The notes below the pieces were generated by a model. It was given only the letters and a program-made list of their open reading frames with translations, was not told the DNA's origin and made no database searches. A stretch of DNA of 64,000 nt. Origin: JANMDN01 sp031376285. GTDB lineage: Bacteria > Actinomycetota > Thermoleophilia > Miltoncostaeales > Miltoncostaeaceae. A program made the translations under genes and the position numbers. Position 1 is the first letter of the stretch, and each line of letters begins with the position of its first letter. Shown piece by piece: positions 7,603-17,020 of this stretch. The DNA is taken from contig JANMDN010000032.1 in the NCBI GenBank assembly GCA_031376285.1, positions 1-64,000 of the forward strand, given 5' to 3'.

Positions 7603-8191
7603 CGGTCTCGCCAGGGTGCAGGGCCCTCGGCAACCCGAGATTCCGGACGAGGAGCCGATGATCGAGGACTCCGATCGCCATCGCCGCCACTCCCGCGAGG
7701 ACAAGACCGAGGTTGCTTGGATCCTCGCCGCGCCAGACCGGTAGGAGACCAGCCACGAGGAGCGCGCCCAAGATCACGAGATGGTGCGCTCTCAGCCCGA
7801 CCGTGGCGGCGTAGAAGATCAGCATTGCCGCGGCGAATGTGGCCGCGAAAGGGTTGACCGGCAGATCGAGAGACCAGTTGGCTTGACTGCGGGCCAAGAA
7901 CGAGCCTCCAACGATCACCACAACGCCCACGGTCGACGCGACGGCGGCTCGGGCCTGCTGCCGAGTGGAGAGCGTCACTCGCCCGTAGCTCTCGTTGTAG
8001 AAGTGGTTGATGGCCAGGCACGCGGCCCCGATCAGCAGCAGGCAGACCAGGAACACCCAGGTGTGGCGCAGCGGCCCCCACCTCCAGTTGCCAAGCGCAA
8101 CGAGCACAAACAAGATGCCTACCGGAATCCCGAACAGGCCTTTGAAATACGAGTACTCCGCCGCGGCTGACTCCAGCTTCGCGCGTTTCAT
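7589..8191 (-). CDS. Multi-pass membrane protein coupled to the winged-helix regulator
   Basis: The 200-residue protein starts MKRAKLESAA and has about six hydrophobic segments, including GIPVGILFVLVALGNW, VFLVCLLLIGAACLAI, VASTVGVVVIVGGSFLA, FAAAMLIFYAATVGL and LVILGALLVAGLLPVW. No enzymatic motif is visible and the function is unknown. The start at ATG 8191 is supported by a strong AGGAGG 7 bases upstream; the longer open frame to 8500 has no supporting sequence. Membrane protein plus small winged-helix regulator is a recurrent actinobacterial two-gene unit. Confidence 0.7.
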   Translation of the reverse strand: MKRAKLESAAAEYSYFKGLFGIPVGILFVLVALGNWRWGPLRHTWVFLVCLLLIGAACLAINHFYNESYGRVTLSTRQQARAAVASTVGVVVIVGGSFLARSQANWSLDLPVNPFAATFAAAMLIFYAATVGLRAHHLVILGALLVAGLLPVWRGEDPSNLGLVLAGVAAMAIGVLDHRLLVRNLGLPRALHPGETDAGT

Positions 8192-8201
8192 CACGCCTCC
8201 T

Positions 8202-8227
8202 ATGCAAACAAGTTTGTGATGCAAACC
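8202..8227. promoter_or_regulatory. Probable operator: ATGCAAAC repeat with central palindrome
   Basis: ATGCAAAC occurs at 8202-8209 and again at 8219-8226, with the palindrome CAAACAAGTTTG at 8205-8216 between them, directly upstream of the AGGAGG of the membrane-protein/regulator operon. This is a plausible binding site for the winged-helix regulator. From here to 8513 I see no gene. Confidence 0.45.
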
Positions 8228-8513
8228 ATATGCGGAGATGTCGTCAGCGTCAAGGGTGTTTGTGACGGTGGTTGCCCCAGGCATTGCCCGAGCCCGGACG
8301 GGACCGCTCACAACGACGCTCGACCAAGAGGTGCTCGGGCGCCTGCGCCGGGCGTGCCCTGCGCCCGCGTTGCCAAGTTGCTTGCAGATCGAACCTCCTG
8401 GTGTGTGCCAGGAAGATGCAAGGCGTCCGTTCCGACTTGCGCCCTCCGGCCACCGAGCTGCCAGGATCCCCTCCGGCCGCAGCGCTACTACTCCGACCAC
8501 CGAGGTTCACCAT

Positions 8514-8899
8514 TGGGGTGAGGATCCGTGGAATGGCTGGTGGGGCGCCAACCCGCCCTTCACCACCCCGTATTCGTCCTGACCCACGACCCCCGCGAGC
8601 CACTTGTGTGCGAGGGCGGCACGACGTTTACCTTTGTGACAGACGGCATCGAGTCGGCACTCGGGCAGGCGAGGGCCGCGGCAGCCGGACACGACGTCTC
8701 GCTCGCGGGCGGCGCCGCCGCGGCACGGCAGTACCTCGACGCGGACCTTGTCGACGAGATGGAGATCAACCTGGCGCCGATCTTCCTGGGCGACGGGGAA
8801 CGCCTCTTCGGCGGCCTCGGGACCCGCAACCCCAAACTGACCCACGTTCGTACCGCCGCGACGCCTGCCGTCACGCACCTTGAGTTCGCCCGAAGCTGA
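8514..8899 (+). pseudogene. Dihydrofolate-reductase-like (RibD C-terminal domain) fragment, frameshifted
   Basis: WGEDPWNGWWGANPPF in one frame continues as HHPVFVLTHDPREPLVCEGG in the next, with FTFVTDGIESALGQARAAA, DVSLAGGAAAARQYLDADLV and EINLAPIFLGDGERLFGGL, the C-terminal half of RibD/DHFR-like reductases common in actinobacteria. One missing C at about 8562 (TTCAC where TTCCAC is expected) causes the shift. The N-terminal 70-80 residues with the start are not recognisable upstream. It is a decayed 3' fragment; the ORF beginning at ATG 8528 is not a real gene start. Confidence 0.65.
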
Positions 8900-8908
8900 G
8901 CCGGCGGC

Positions 8909-9841
8909 CTACTCGGGAAGAACCGCGACCAGCAGCGACGCCGGCAGGTCGGGATCGTCGCCGTCGGTGACCATCGTGAGCACCGTCCGGCCACCCAGGA
9001 CGCTTGCCACGATGCCCTCGACCTTGGCGTCGGGTTCGAGCCGGGCGAAGTAGATCACCTCACCACGGGAATCGACGACGCCCACCGCGGCGCCGGCGAC
9101 GGCGCCGTCGTGGTAGCTGTCGGAGGTGTCCTCGGCGGCGGCGCTGAACACCCATCCACCGTTCGGGTGCGGGGCACCATCGGTCACACCCAAGGGGACA
9201 CCGCCGATCTCGCCGATGCGAAACGCGGTGACGGACCTCGGTTTCACGGGCGCCGAGGACGTTCCTTCGAGCCAGGGCGCGACCGCATCGAGCGCGACGT
9301 GTGCGATGTGATTGTCGGGCACGGAGCCGTTTGCCCGCGAGAGCAACACCAGCTCGCCGCCCAGGATGAACGCGCCCTCGATGTTCACGTCCCCGACGTC
9401 CTCGCGGAGCGGATCGTAGAAGGGGGAGAGGCTTCGCCGATGCACGTGGTCGGTCAGCCGGCCAAACGCGTCGAGCTCGATGACGACGGCGAGGTCGCGA
9501 TTGGGGGTTGAGCCGGAGCCGACGGCGAGGAGAGCGCCATTTGGCAGCGCCCCCGTCGCGGGGAGGAGCGTGAGCGCCTCGAAGTCGGGTTTGCGCGCCT
9601 TGCGCTCACGCGGATCGTTTGGAAGATCGCCGACGAGCACGCGGAGCGTCCGACCATCGGCGCTTGAGCCGCACGCGAAGATCGCGAGGTGGTGCGCGTC
9701 ATCGGCGGCGACCACGAAGTGCGCGTCCACGACCGCGAGCCCGCTGGCGGCGCTCACGAAGCGGCGCCCGCCTGGCAGCGGCTCGGCCAGATCAAGCATC
9801 CGGACCGCATTGGTTCGCAGGGTTGGAAGACGACGGCTCAC
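8909..9841 (-). CDS. Uncharacterised protein of beta-propeller-like type (DUF6929-like)
   Basis: The 310-residue product has repeating hydrophobic strands separated by glycine-rich turns (for example FVVAADDAHHLAIFACGSSA, GALLAVGSGSTPNRD and VNIEGAFILGGELVLLSRAN). This pattern suits a beta-propeller related to the phytase-like/DUF6929 proteins. No signal peptide is evident at the start MSRRLPTLRTNAVRM, and no catalytic motif can be named. The stop lies 9 bp from the convergent reductase fragment. Function is unknown. Confidence 0.6.
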   Translation of the reverse strand: MSRRLPTLRTNAVRMLDLAEPLPGGRRFVSAASGLAVVDAHFVVAADDAHHLAIFACGSSADGRTLRVLVGDLPNDPRERKARKPDFEALTLLPATGALPNGALLAVGSGSTPNRDLAVVIELDAFGRLTDHVHRRSLSPFYDPLREDVGDVNIEGAFILGGELVLLSRANGSVPDNHIAHVALDAVAPWLEGTSSAPVKPRSVTAFRIGEIGGVPLGVTDGAPHPNGGWVFSAAAEDTSDSYHDGAVAGAAVGVVDSRGEVIYFARLEPDAKVEGIVASVLGGRTVLTMVTDGDDPDLPASLLVAVLPE

Positions 9842-9930
9842 GGCGTGGGAGGCTATTCAAACGAGGCGAGTCGCGGCGCGCTCAATGTGGGAATAGGCTC
9901 GACGTCCAGGTACGATCTCAAGGAGCGCCG

Positions 9931-10359
9931 ATGCAACCCGTTCGACACGTGACGCTCGCCGCGGCGTTCGCGCTGGCACTGCCGGCGACCTCGCTTGCCC
10001 AGCCAAACCGCCACCAACTCAACGTGACGCTTCGCCAGGGGCAATCGGTCTCACTGACCATCGGGAAGGTGCCCGCTGGCGAGTTCGCGTTCATTCTGCG
10101 GGCGTCGAGTGTCGACCAGAAGAGGGTCAAGGTCACGCAGCGGCGTGTCGGGGGTACGGCGTTTACGGTCGTCGACACGGCCTCCAGCAAGTTCAGGGGA
10201 GCCTGCTCCAGTGCGGCGGGCACGGTCATCTGCGACGACATCAGCACCCCGGCGACCCCCGGGAACCGCTCGTGGACATTCACCGTCACGAGCAGCGGCA
10301 AACGGCCAACGACCATCGGCCTCGCCATCAGCTGGCGAAAGGTTGTGAGCGCCGGCTAG
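9931..10359 (+). CDS. Small secreted protein of unknown function
   Basis: The 142-residue product starts MQPVRHVTLAAAFALALPAT with a likely Sec signal cleaved after about residue 23 (LAQ). The mature part is a beta-rich domain of about 115 residues with two cysteines (FRGACSSAAGTVICDD) that could form a disulphide. ATG 9931 follows AAGGAGCG, a good ribosome-binding site. It stands alone between divergent and convergent neighbours. No family is recognised. Confidence 0.6.
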   Translation: MQPVRHVTLAAAFALALPATSLAQPNRHQLNVTLRQGQSVSLTIGKVPAGEFAFILRASSVDQKRVKVTQRRVGGTAFTVVDTASSKFRGACSSAAGTVICDDISTPATPGNRSWTFTVTSSGKRPTTIGLAISWRKVVSAG

Positions 10360-10635
10360 TGGAGTCACTGGTCTGGGTCCGAAAATGGCGTGCTGGCTGC
10401 GGCGAGCGAGACCCGAGCAAGGCAAGGACGCAGTATCCCGTGCATATCGGGAGTACGTGAGGGACCAAGGACGCCGCATCGCGACGTGTCGCAGCCGTCG
10501 GAACCGCTTCACTATTGCGGCGGCACACGAGGAGGCCAGCCGCGGTACTCAAGTCCTTGGTCAGATGATCGGCCTGGCGCGCAATTGTTGTACGGATTCG
10601 ACCGACCAAGGGCGGTCTGAGGATCGTGGTCCGTG

Positions 10636-11868
10636 CTATGCGGATTCGATGAGCGTGCGCCCGAGCCAGTCGTCGGGGGTTGCCGCGCCGGGGAGCACGA
10701 AGAAGTACCCGCCGCCGAACGGTTGGATGTACTCTTCCAAGGGCTCACCGTCGAGGCGCCGTTGGATCGCCACAAAGCCCGCGTCGAGGTCGCGCTGGAA
10801 GCTCACAAAGAGCAGGCCCTGATCGAGCTGCCCATCCGCGCCGAAGCCGAGCGAGTACGAGAAGCCGCGCCGAAGGATCCGGTGCGGATTCGGTCTTCTC
10901 GGTCCTGGGGTTTGCAAGCCGGATGTGGGCCTTGAGCGGGGTGCGATCCCCCTTGGGGTCGCCCGCGTAGTCCGGGACGTCGACCTCGCGGCCTCCGTCG
11001 AGTGGCGCGCCTGAGGCCTTCGACCGGCCGATGATCAGCTCCTGCGTCCGCAGCGAAGTCCGGTCCCAGAACTCGACCCGGTTGCGAATCAGGCGAACAA
11101 CCATGTACGAGCCGCCTGCGGTCCATCCAGCCGGATCGTCTCCCTCGGTAAGCCAGACCAGCTGCTCCATCGACCCAGCGTCGGAGCCGTCGGGGTTTGA
11201 TGTCCTGTCCTTGAATCCAAGAAGGTTTCTGGTGGACATCGCGCCGGGCCCGAGGGTGTTCGGCTGCTGAAAGCCGGGCATCAGCCAGCGAAGCGTCAAC
11301 GAGCGTCGCGTCGCGCGCATCAGGCGGGAAGGACGTGGTTGCAGCCGTCTGGCGTTCGGGCGCAGATCTGGACGAGCAGGTCACCGTGAGCGCGCTCGGG
11401 ATCGATTCGGCCGTTTGGGAACCGGTCCATCGCGCGAAGTTGCTTCGGTCGGACCTTGGCAAGCCCAAAGCGGCCGTCGAAGAGGCTTGCGCCGACGGCC
11501 GTTGTGATCGTCAGGTCGTCGGGCTTCGGGTCTGGTCCGACGATCAGGTTGTCCGAGGGTGGGAGGAGGGGACTCGACGGCGGCGCAACCGCTCCGCTCA
11601 TCAGCGCTTCGGTCTCGGTGCTGAGGGCCTTCATCGTCTCGGCGAGTTCCTGCCGGTTGGACGCCGTCGTGTCGAACGCGACGACGATGGCGTGGTGCTG
11701 ACCCGGCGTCGTCACGCCCGCCTGCTTCAGCCCACGGAAGGCGACCCGCGTCGCCATTTCGACGTCCGAGTCGGAGCGTTTGACGAGCGCCACGCCCCCG
11801 GCGGCGACCAGCGTGCCACCGAGGGCGGTCCCGAGAAACGTCCGTCGCGAAACGGATGAGCCGCTCAT
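10636..11868 (-). pseudogene. efeB: efeB-like Dyp-type haem peroxidase with two frameshifts
   Basis: Three successive minus-strand frames make up one Dyp-type peroxidase/deferrochelatase. The first (11868-11320) opens with a Tat signal (SRRTFLGTALGGTLVAAGG) and ends QICARTPDGCNHVL. The second gives LRWLMPGFQQPN and RNLLGFKDRTSNPDG, including the GxxDG-type active-site region. The third ends RILRRGFSYSLGFGADGQLD and FVLPGAATPDDW. Breaks lie near 11325 and 10890. The ATG overlaps the stop of the efeO reading (ATGA), the normal efe order. All conserved parts are present, so this is either a recent pseudogene or two base-calling errors. Confidence 0.7.
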
Positions 11869-13035
11869 CCCGTAATTTCGAGTCCGAGCGACCCTGGCAC
11901 CCGAGCAAGGACCTCGGAGAGTTCCGCCATTGTCGTCTTGAGGCGATTTCGGTCCTCGCGAGTCACCTTTGGGTACGGCGCGAAACCCCCGTCGACCTCG
12001 TCGCGCCCGAGAACCTCACGAACCCGACGAATGGCGCGGGGTATCGTCGCGAAGCTGAGGATCGGCTGCACCGAGCCGATCCTCGATCAGGTTGAAGACC
12101 GTGCGTGAGCCATCCACGTTGGCCGCGAGGGTGACGAGGTCGGTGCGCGAGTACCACTCCTCCTCACCGGTGACCTTCGTCTGGGCGGCTTCCTCGATGA
12201 ACGCTGCCGCGCCGTTGGTCATCGCCTCGGGGGTGACCTTGAGGACGCGCAGCTCACGGACGAGGGCGGCGATATCGGAGTCGAGTTTTGTCGCAAGGCG
12301 GGCGAGGTTCACGCGGGCGCCCTTCTTGGTGCCCTGTGCCCAGAGTCCGTACTCGATTGCGTGAAAGCCGGTAAAGCCCGGGTCGGCCTCGGCGAGGGGG
12401 TGGTCATCGGCGCGCGAGTCGATGGCGGCGTCGGCGTCCGGGAATGCCTCGGCCACTGGCTCGATGCGCTCCCAGGGCTCCCGAACCACCGCGTAGAGCG
12501 CCTTGGCCCGAACCGTGTCGCCCGCCCGAACCGCGTCGGTGAAGCGGCTGGTGCCCTCCGCGAGCTTGGTGGCCTCTGCGCGCACGACCTTGGTGTATTC
12601 GGCCGCAAGCGCCTCCAGTGCGGCTCGGTCCGGGCCGCCAGCCGTCGCGACCTCGGTGGGGCCGGCGCCGACCGTCAAGCGGCCTCGTCTCGGGGTGTTG
12701 GTGTTGCCGCAGATCAGCTCGTATGAGCCCGCGCGGAGCTGCACCTTCACGTTCTTGGACTCACCCGGCGCCAGGAATCCCTCGAAGATGATCGACGGTG
12801 CGGCCGAGACGATCTCGAACTCGCCGCGCTTTTTCGCGGTGCTCGCGATGGCAAACGTGACCAGTCCGGCCTCGGGCGCGCTCAGTGTCGGTGTCGCGCA
12901 TCCGTCGTCGGTGATCGTCATCGCAAGCGCGGAGGGCTCGTCTGAACTCCCGCACGACGCAAGGAAGACCAAAGCCCCGACTCCCAGTCCCGCGAGAAGC
13001 GCTGCCCTGATACGTGCGAGCACACCCACCCCCAA
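11865..13035 (-). pseudogene. efeO: efeO iron-uptake lipoprotein with a C-terminal frameshift
   Basis: The frame from 13035 encodes a lipoprotein (lipobox LASC, Cys28), an N-terminal cupredoxin-like domain (residues 35-125) and the M75/imelysin domain with the metal motif HAIEYG. EfeO captures iron at the cell surface for the EfeUOB transporter. The frame derails near 12048 into a short tail (stop at 12016), while the genuine end (TIPRAIRRVREVLGRDEVDG through LGLEITG) continues in another frame to 11865. One indel would restore about 385 residues. The permease EfeU is not nearby: the next gene upstream is unrelated. Only the frameshift makes me call it a pseudogene. Confidence 0.7.
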
Positions 13036-13068
13036 AGGTTGAAGAACGCCAACGCTCCGAACGAAGTG

Positions 13069-13082
13069 TTAGGAGCACCTAA
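13069..13082. promoter_or_regulatory. Palindrome upstream of efeO, possible iron-regulator box
   Basis: TTAGGAGCACCTAA is an inverted repeat (TTAGG-N4-CCTAA) 33 bp before the efeO start. TTAGG half-sites are characteristic of DtxR/IdeR-type metal-dependent repressor boxes, but the spacing here is shorter than the usual 19-bp box. Iron control of efeOB is therefore plausible, not shown. Confidence 0.4.
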
Positions 13083-13236
13083 TTGGGGTCGGGAACCTAG
13101 CGGGTCGATCTTCTATTGGCAATGGCCGTTGCCGAAATTGTCAGGGTGGCGAGGAGCGCTCAAGCTCCGGTGCCGGGAGCGACTGCTTCTTCGAGGCCCT
13201 GACCCTGGTTGGCGAGGGCCTCGAAGACTGCGCGTC

Positions 13237-15576
13237 CTACGACCCGCCGCTTCCGGAGGGGCAGAGGTCTCCGACGAAGGTGCCCCCTCCGGGAATCGCC
13301 GGCAGGGCGACCTTGCCACCGTTCACCGGCAGGTGTTTGCTCCCGGTGCGCAGGTCGGTAAGTGCGGGGTCGGCGACATCGAGGGCTTGGCGCTCGAGCG
13401 GCCAGTCGGCACGGGGCGAGCGCAGCTCGACGTGGCGGCCCCCGGCGCAAACCGTTGACGCGGTGATCGCCAGCTGGCCCTGAAGGCGCTGCTCCCAGAA
13501 GGTTCCAAAGCTTGCGAGCGTGCCGCGCCACGCGTCGGCCGGAAGGCCGCGAAGGAGGTTGCCCCAGGCGGCGCGTTTGACATCGCTCGGATTCGGGTGC
13601 ACGAGTACCACGCTCGGAGCGCCATTCTCGGCGTTTGCGGCGATCAGACCGAGGCCCTTGTCGACTCGCGTGTCGAAGTCCTCAGACCGTTCGTCTTCGA
13701 GGACGATCGGAAACGTCACGACATCCGAGAATCCCTTGTCGTCGAACCTGGGCACCATGAATGGGAATGCCCCGCCGACAATGCCCTGCTGAGTGGAGGA
13801 GTCGTTGCGGTAGCCCACCGCCGACTCTGACGTCACCAGGTCCGGTCGGGTCAGCAGGTAGCCCTGGCGGTAGGAGGTCACCTCTGGCTGGAATGTCTGG
13901 AGCAATTGCTTTGACACGCGAAGGTCGCCGAGCACCGTGGCGCCCTTCGTCACTTCACGCAAGGCCACGAAGGGTCGATACGTCGGGAAGGCCTCGGCGC
14001 CGGTGCCGAGCGGCACGAGGTCGCGGCGGTTGAACACCGGGCTGTGGGAGACCGAGTGGCTTCCGATCTCGGCGCCGTGAGCGCGAATCGAGCGCATGAC
14101 GCTCGCAACGCGCGTCTGGTTGAAGAAGTCCTTGTCGAGCCAGTCGGTGACGTAGTGCGGCCACACGAAGACGGTCGGCGTCGCTCCGGCGCGGTGCGCT
14201 TCGGCAACGTAGCCCTCCGTCGCGGCGAGGCCGTCGGAGAAGTTCAGCGAAAGGGTGGGTATGACGGCAGATCGTTTGCCCTGCGGGGCTGTGGAGATCG
14301 TGACCCCACCGGCCACGTGGGCGCGGTGGACACCGCGCAGCCACAGCAACCAACTGTCGGAGGAGGTGTCGAACTGGTTCGCGTACTCGGGCTTTGGTGG
14401 GAGGCGGGCGCCTTCCTGATGCCGCGTCACGAGATCGAGGAGGCGCGCGCCCACAACGTAGGCGGCCCCGCCGGACGTCGCGTCACGGCGACGCAGCACG
14501 GCACCGGACAGGTCTTCGAAGGTCGCAAGCGTTTCGACGCCGTAGGCGGGCGTGTAGCCGACCGTGCCGATCGTCTCCAGCTGGATGTTGTCGCCGAGAT
14601 CGACGTCGCGCTCCTCGGGGCGGTTCAGATCACCGGTGGTGACATCACCCTCACCCCAGAGAATGTGGCGGAGTTTGGCCGACTCGGTCAGTGAGTCGAT
14701 GCCAAAGAGTGGATACAGGGCGGGGTCGGTGACGGCCTCGCCGATGACAACGCCGCCGCGGGCGACGTGGGCTTCGAGACGTGCGCGGTCCTCCGCGGAG
14801 ATGACTCCGGCCGACAGCGTGCCGGCGAGGATGACGACCCGGCTCCCGAGCGCGTCCGGAATGGACGTCGCAAGCACCGACGGCACGCCCATGGCCTTGA
14901 GCGACCAGTACTCGGGGCCGCCGCCGGTCTCGTCGAGGGTGACCACGGCGAACTGGTCCCGCATCAGGCTCGGGTCTGCGCAGAGCTTCGTGGAGGTCGC
15001 GTCGGCGGTCGCCGTGCGCCGGTCGAGGCTCCAGACGAGGCGTCGAGTTCCCGCGAACGCGGCACGGTACGCGCCAACCACGCGCCCGGGACGAAACGTG
15101 CGTGGCTGCCCATGGTCGTGGGGTCGCGGGCTGACGCGGTTCCTGCGTCCAACGGGAATCGAGACGGCCGTACTGGTGGCGTTGTCATAGCCAAAGACGG
15201 CAACGGGCTGCCCGGTCGCGTCGCGATAGACACACTCGAACACGGGGCGCACGCCTTTGCGTCGTGTCTCGAGGAGTTCCGGGGACGAGTCCGGTGCCGG
15301 GGCGGGCACCTGGGCGGCCACGTTGGGCGCGGCGAAGTCGATACGCGGATCAGAGCCAGCGGTCCCAACGAAGCTGTCGATTGGTAGGACCACCGAGCGG
15401 GCGAGGACCTTGGGGGTCTCGGCGCGGCAGCGCTTGGCCTTGTGGGCACCCGGAATCTTCTTGCAGGCCTTGGCCTTCGCAGCGGCAGGGCGGCTCGAGC
15501 CGCCGGCACCGGCCGCGACGCTCGCGCTTGTCACCGCGATGGCAAGGCCGATTAATGTGGTCGCTCTACGATTCAA
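13237..15576 (-). CDS. Large secreted protein with glutaminase-like and degenerate polysaccharide-deacetylase domains
   Basis: The 779-residue product begins with a signal peptide (LIGLAIAVTSASVAAGAGG) and a basic, Ala/Lys-rich linker. Residues about 110-165 carry the module FGYDNATSTAVSIPVG that is common in actinobacterial envelope proteins. A Rossmann-like segment with SRVVILAGTLSAGVIS and GGVVIGEAV follows (about 230-310). From about 430 there is a NodB-like barrel with TLSLNFSDGLAATEG, EIGSHSVSHSP and PTYRP. The usual FDDG is FSDG, so one catalytic aspartate is replaced, though HSxxH is kept. A wall or exopolysaccharide role is likely; deacetylase activity is uncertain. Confidence 0.6.
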   Translation of the reverse strand: MNRRATTLIGLAIAVTSASVAAGAGGSSRPAAAKAKACKKIPGAHKAKRCRAETPKVLARSVVLPIDSFVGTAGSDPRIDFAAPNVAAQVPAPAPDSSPELLETRRKGVRPVFECVYRDATGQPVAVFGYDNATSTAVSIPVGRRNRVSPRPHDHGQPRTFRPGRVVGAYRAAFAGTRRLVWSLDRRTATADATSTKLCADPSLMRDQFAVVTLDETGGGPEYWSLKAMGVPSVLATSIPDALGSRVVILAGTLSAGVISAEDRARLEAHVARGGVVIGEAVTDPALYPLFGIDSLTESAKLRHILWGEGDVTTGDLNRPEERDVDLGDNIQLETIGTVGYTPAYGVETLATFEDLSGAVLRRRDATSGGAAYVVGARLLDLVTRHQEGARLPPKPEYANQFDTSSDSWLLWLRGVHRAHVAGGVTISTAPQGKRSAVIPTLSLNFSDGLAATEGYVAEAHRAGATPTVFVWPHYVTDWLDKDFFNQTRVASVMRSIRAHGAEIGSHSVSHSPVFNRRDLVPLGTGAEAFPTYRPFVALREVTKGATVLGDLRVSKQLLQTFQPEVTSYRQGYLLTRPDLVTSESAVGYRNDSSTQQGIVGGAFPFMVPRFDDKGFSDVVTFPIVLEDERSEDFDTRVDKGLGLIAANAENGAPSVVLVHPNPSDVKRAAWGNLLRGLPADAWRGTLASFGTFWEQRLQGQLAITASTVCAGGRHVELRSPRADWPLERQALDVADPALTDLRTGSKHLPVNGGKVALPAIPGGGTFVGDLCPSGSGGS

Positions 15577-15691
15577 CGCGTTTCCTCTCCCCGCAACAGT
15601 TGCCCTCGTAGCATCGGCGGAATTGGCCGGTTCGCCCTCCCGCAGTGTGCGCCAGAGGTCCCTGACAGTCGTGGCGGTAGGCTCCCGCCCT

Positions 15692-16592
15692 GTGATTGCG
15701 ATCGCCGTGCGAGACGTGACGAAGCGATACGGCGAGCTGGCTGCGGTTGACGGCGTTTCGTTCGACGTTCAGGCCGGTGAGGTCTTCGGCATTCTCGGGC
15801 CAAACGGCGCCGGTAAGCCGACGACGCTCGAGATCATCGAGGGCTTGCGCAGGGCGGATGGTGGCGAGGTCGCCGTCCTCGGTGAGCGGCCGTGGCCACG
15901 CAACGCCGCGCTCCTTCCACGGATCGGTGCCCAGATCCAGGCCACGGCATTCCTCGACAAGCCCACCGCTCGCGAGTAGCTCGGCGTCTGGGCGAGCCTC
16001 TACGGAACGGCGTCCGCTCGGGTCGACGCGATGCTCGATCTCGTGGGACGGAGCGACAAGTCGACGGCACGCGTCGAGGCACTCTCTCGGGCGGCCAGAA
16101 GCAGCGCCTCTCGATCGCGTGCGCGCTCGTCCACGAGCCGGAGATCGTCGTCCTTGACGAGCCAACCGCGGCGCTCGACCCACAGGCACGGCGCAACCTC
16201 TGGGACCTGATCGGTGAGATTCGCTCGCGCGGGGCGACGGTCGTCATCACGACGCACTACATGGACGAGGCCGACGCCCTCTGTGATCGGGTCGCGATCA
16301 TGGACCACGGAAAGATCCTTGCTCTCGACGCACCCGGGGCGCTCCGCAGAGACCTCGACGCGCGGTACGGATCGCGCTTCCGATCGGAGCGCTGAGCGTC
16401 GGCGAGGCCCAAGCGATCGACGGAGCCGGAGGCGTCCGCGAGGACGGCGCGTCGATTGTCATCGAAACCCGCAACCCGGAGCGTGTCCTCTCGGCGCTCG
16501 CGTCGCGCGGCGCCCTCGACGGACTTCAGGTCTCGGGCGCAAACCTGGAGGACGTCTTCCTGACCCTCACCGGACGGGAGTACCGACCATGA
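15692..16592 (+). pseudogene. ABC transporter ATP-binding subunit, heavily decayed
   Basis: From GTG 15692 the protein VIAIAVRDVTKRYGELAAVD matches DrrA/CcmA-type exporter ATPases. Its Walker A reads GPNGAGKPTT, with Pro for the Thr that follows the catalytic Lys. An in-frame TAG lies at 15977-15979. A frameshift near 16075 leads into LSGGQKQRLSIACALVHEPE with IVVLDEPTAALDPQ and ITTHYMDEADALCDR. A third break near 16390 leads to the tail ANLEDVFLTLTGREYRP, ending at 16592 and overlapping the permease ATG. Stop, two shifts and a damaged P-loop together show real decay. Confidence 0.75.
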
Positions 16593-16935
16593 ACTGGAGG
16601 GCAATCCGTGCGCTCGGGGGGGGATCTGGCGTGGATTCATCCGCGACCGGACCGCGCTCTTAACCGTCGAAGCCGCCAGCGCCATGGCAAACCTCGTGGT
16701 GCTCCCGATGGCGTTTCTCTCCGGGTCGTTCTTTCCGATCGACAATGCCCCGAGCTGGTTTCAGGCGATCGCCAACGCATTGCCGCTGAAGCACTTGAAT
16801 CACGCGCTCACCGATGTGATGGTCCGCGGTCAGGGCGCGGCGTCCGCGCTCCCAGAGGTCGGGATTCTCCTGGCTTTTGCCGTGGTCATCGGCGTCGTCG
16901 CGACGCGCCCACGGGTCTTCCGCTGGGACGACGCG
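16589..16935 (+). pseudogene. ABC-2 type permease with internal deletion
   Basis: The gene begins MNWRAIRALG at the ATGA overlap with the ATPase remnant, then breaks within 20 codons. The only other recognisable part is the C-terminal piece ANLVVLPMAFLSGSFFPIDN, with APSWFQAIANALPLKHLNHA and LLAFAVVIGVVATRPRVFRW, typical of the last helices of ABC-2 exporters. About 100-150 central residues are missing and the natural stop is lost; the open frame wanders on into antisense of the next gene. Confidence 0.65.
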
Positions 16936-17020
16936 CAGCCGCGGAATGCCGCTGGGACCGTTGACTGCGTGTCTGCGGACTCGACGCTGACTCAGGTCGT
17001 TGCGGGCAGTGCCCGGAGCG

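Noticed and set aside
8238..8582. Start of the RibD-like gene in the frame from 8238
   Set aside because: Only the last 20 codons resemble the family; the rest is random Arg/Pro/Ala-rich translation.
12057..12084. 11-bp hairpin (GAGGATCGGCT/AGCCGATCCTC) near the efeO frameshift
   Set aside because: It lies within coding sequence whose translation (IEDRLGAADPQLR) is family-like; the frameshift is downstream of it, so neither a terminator nor the cause of the break is indicated.
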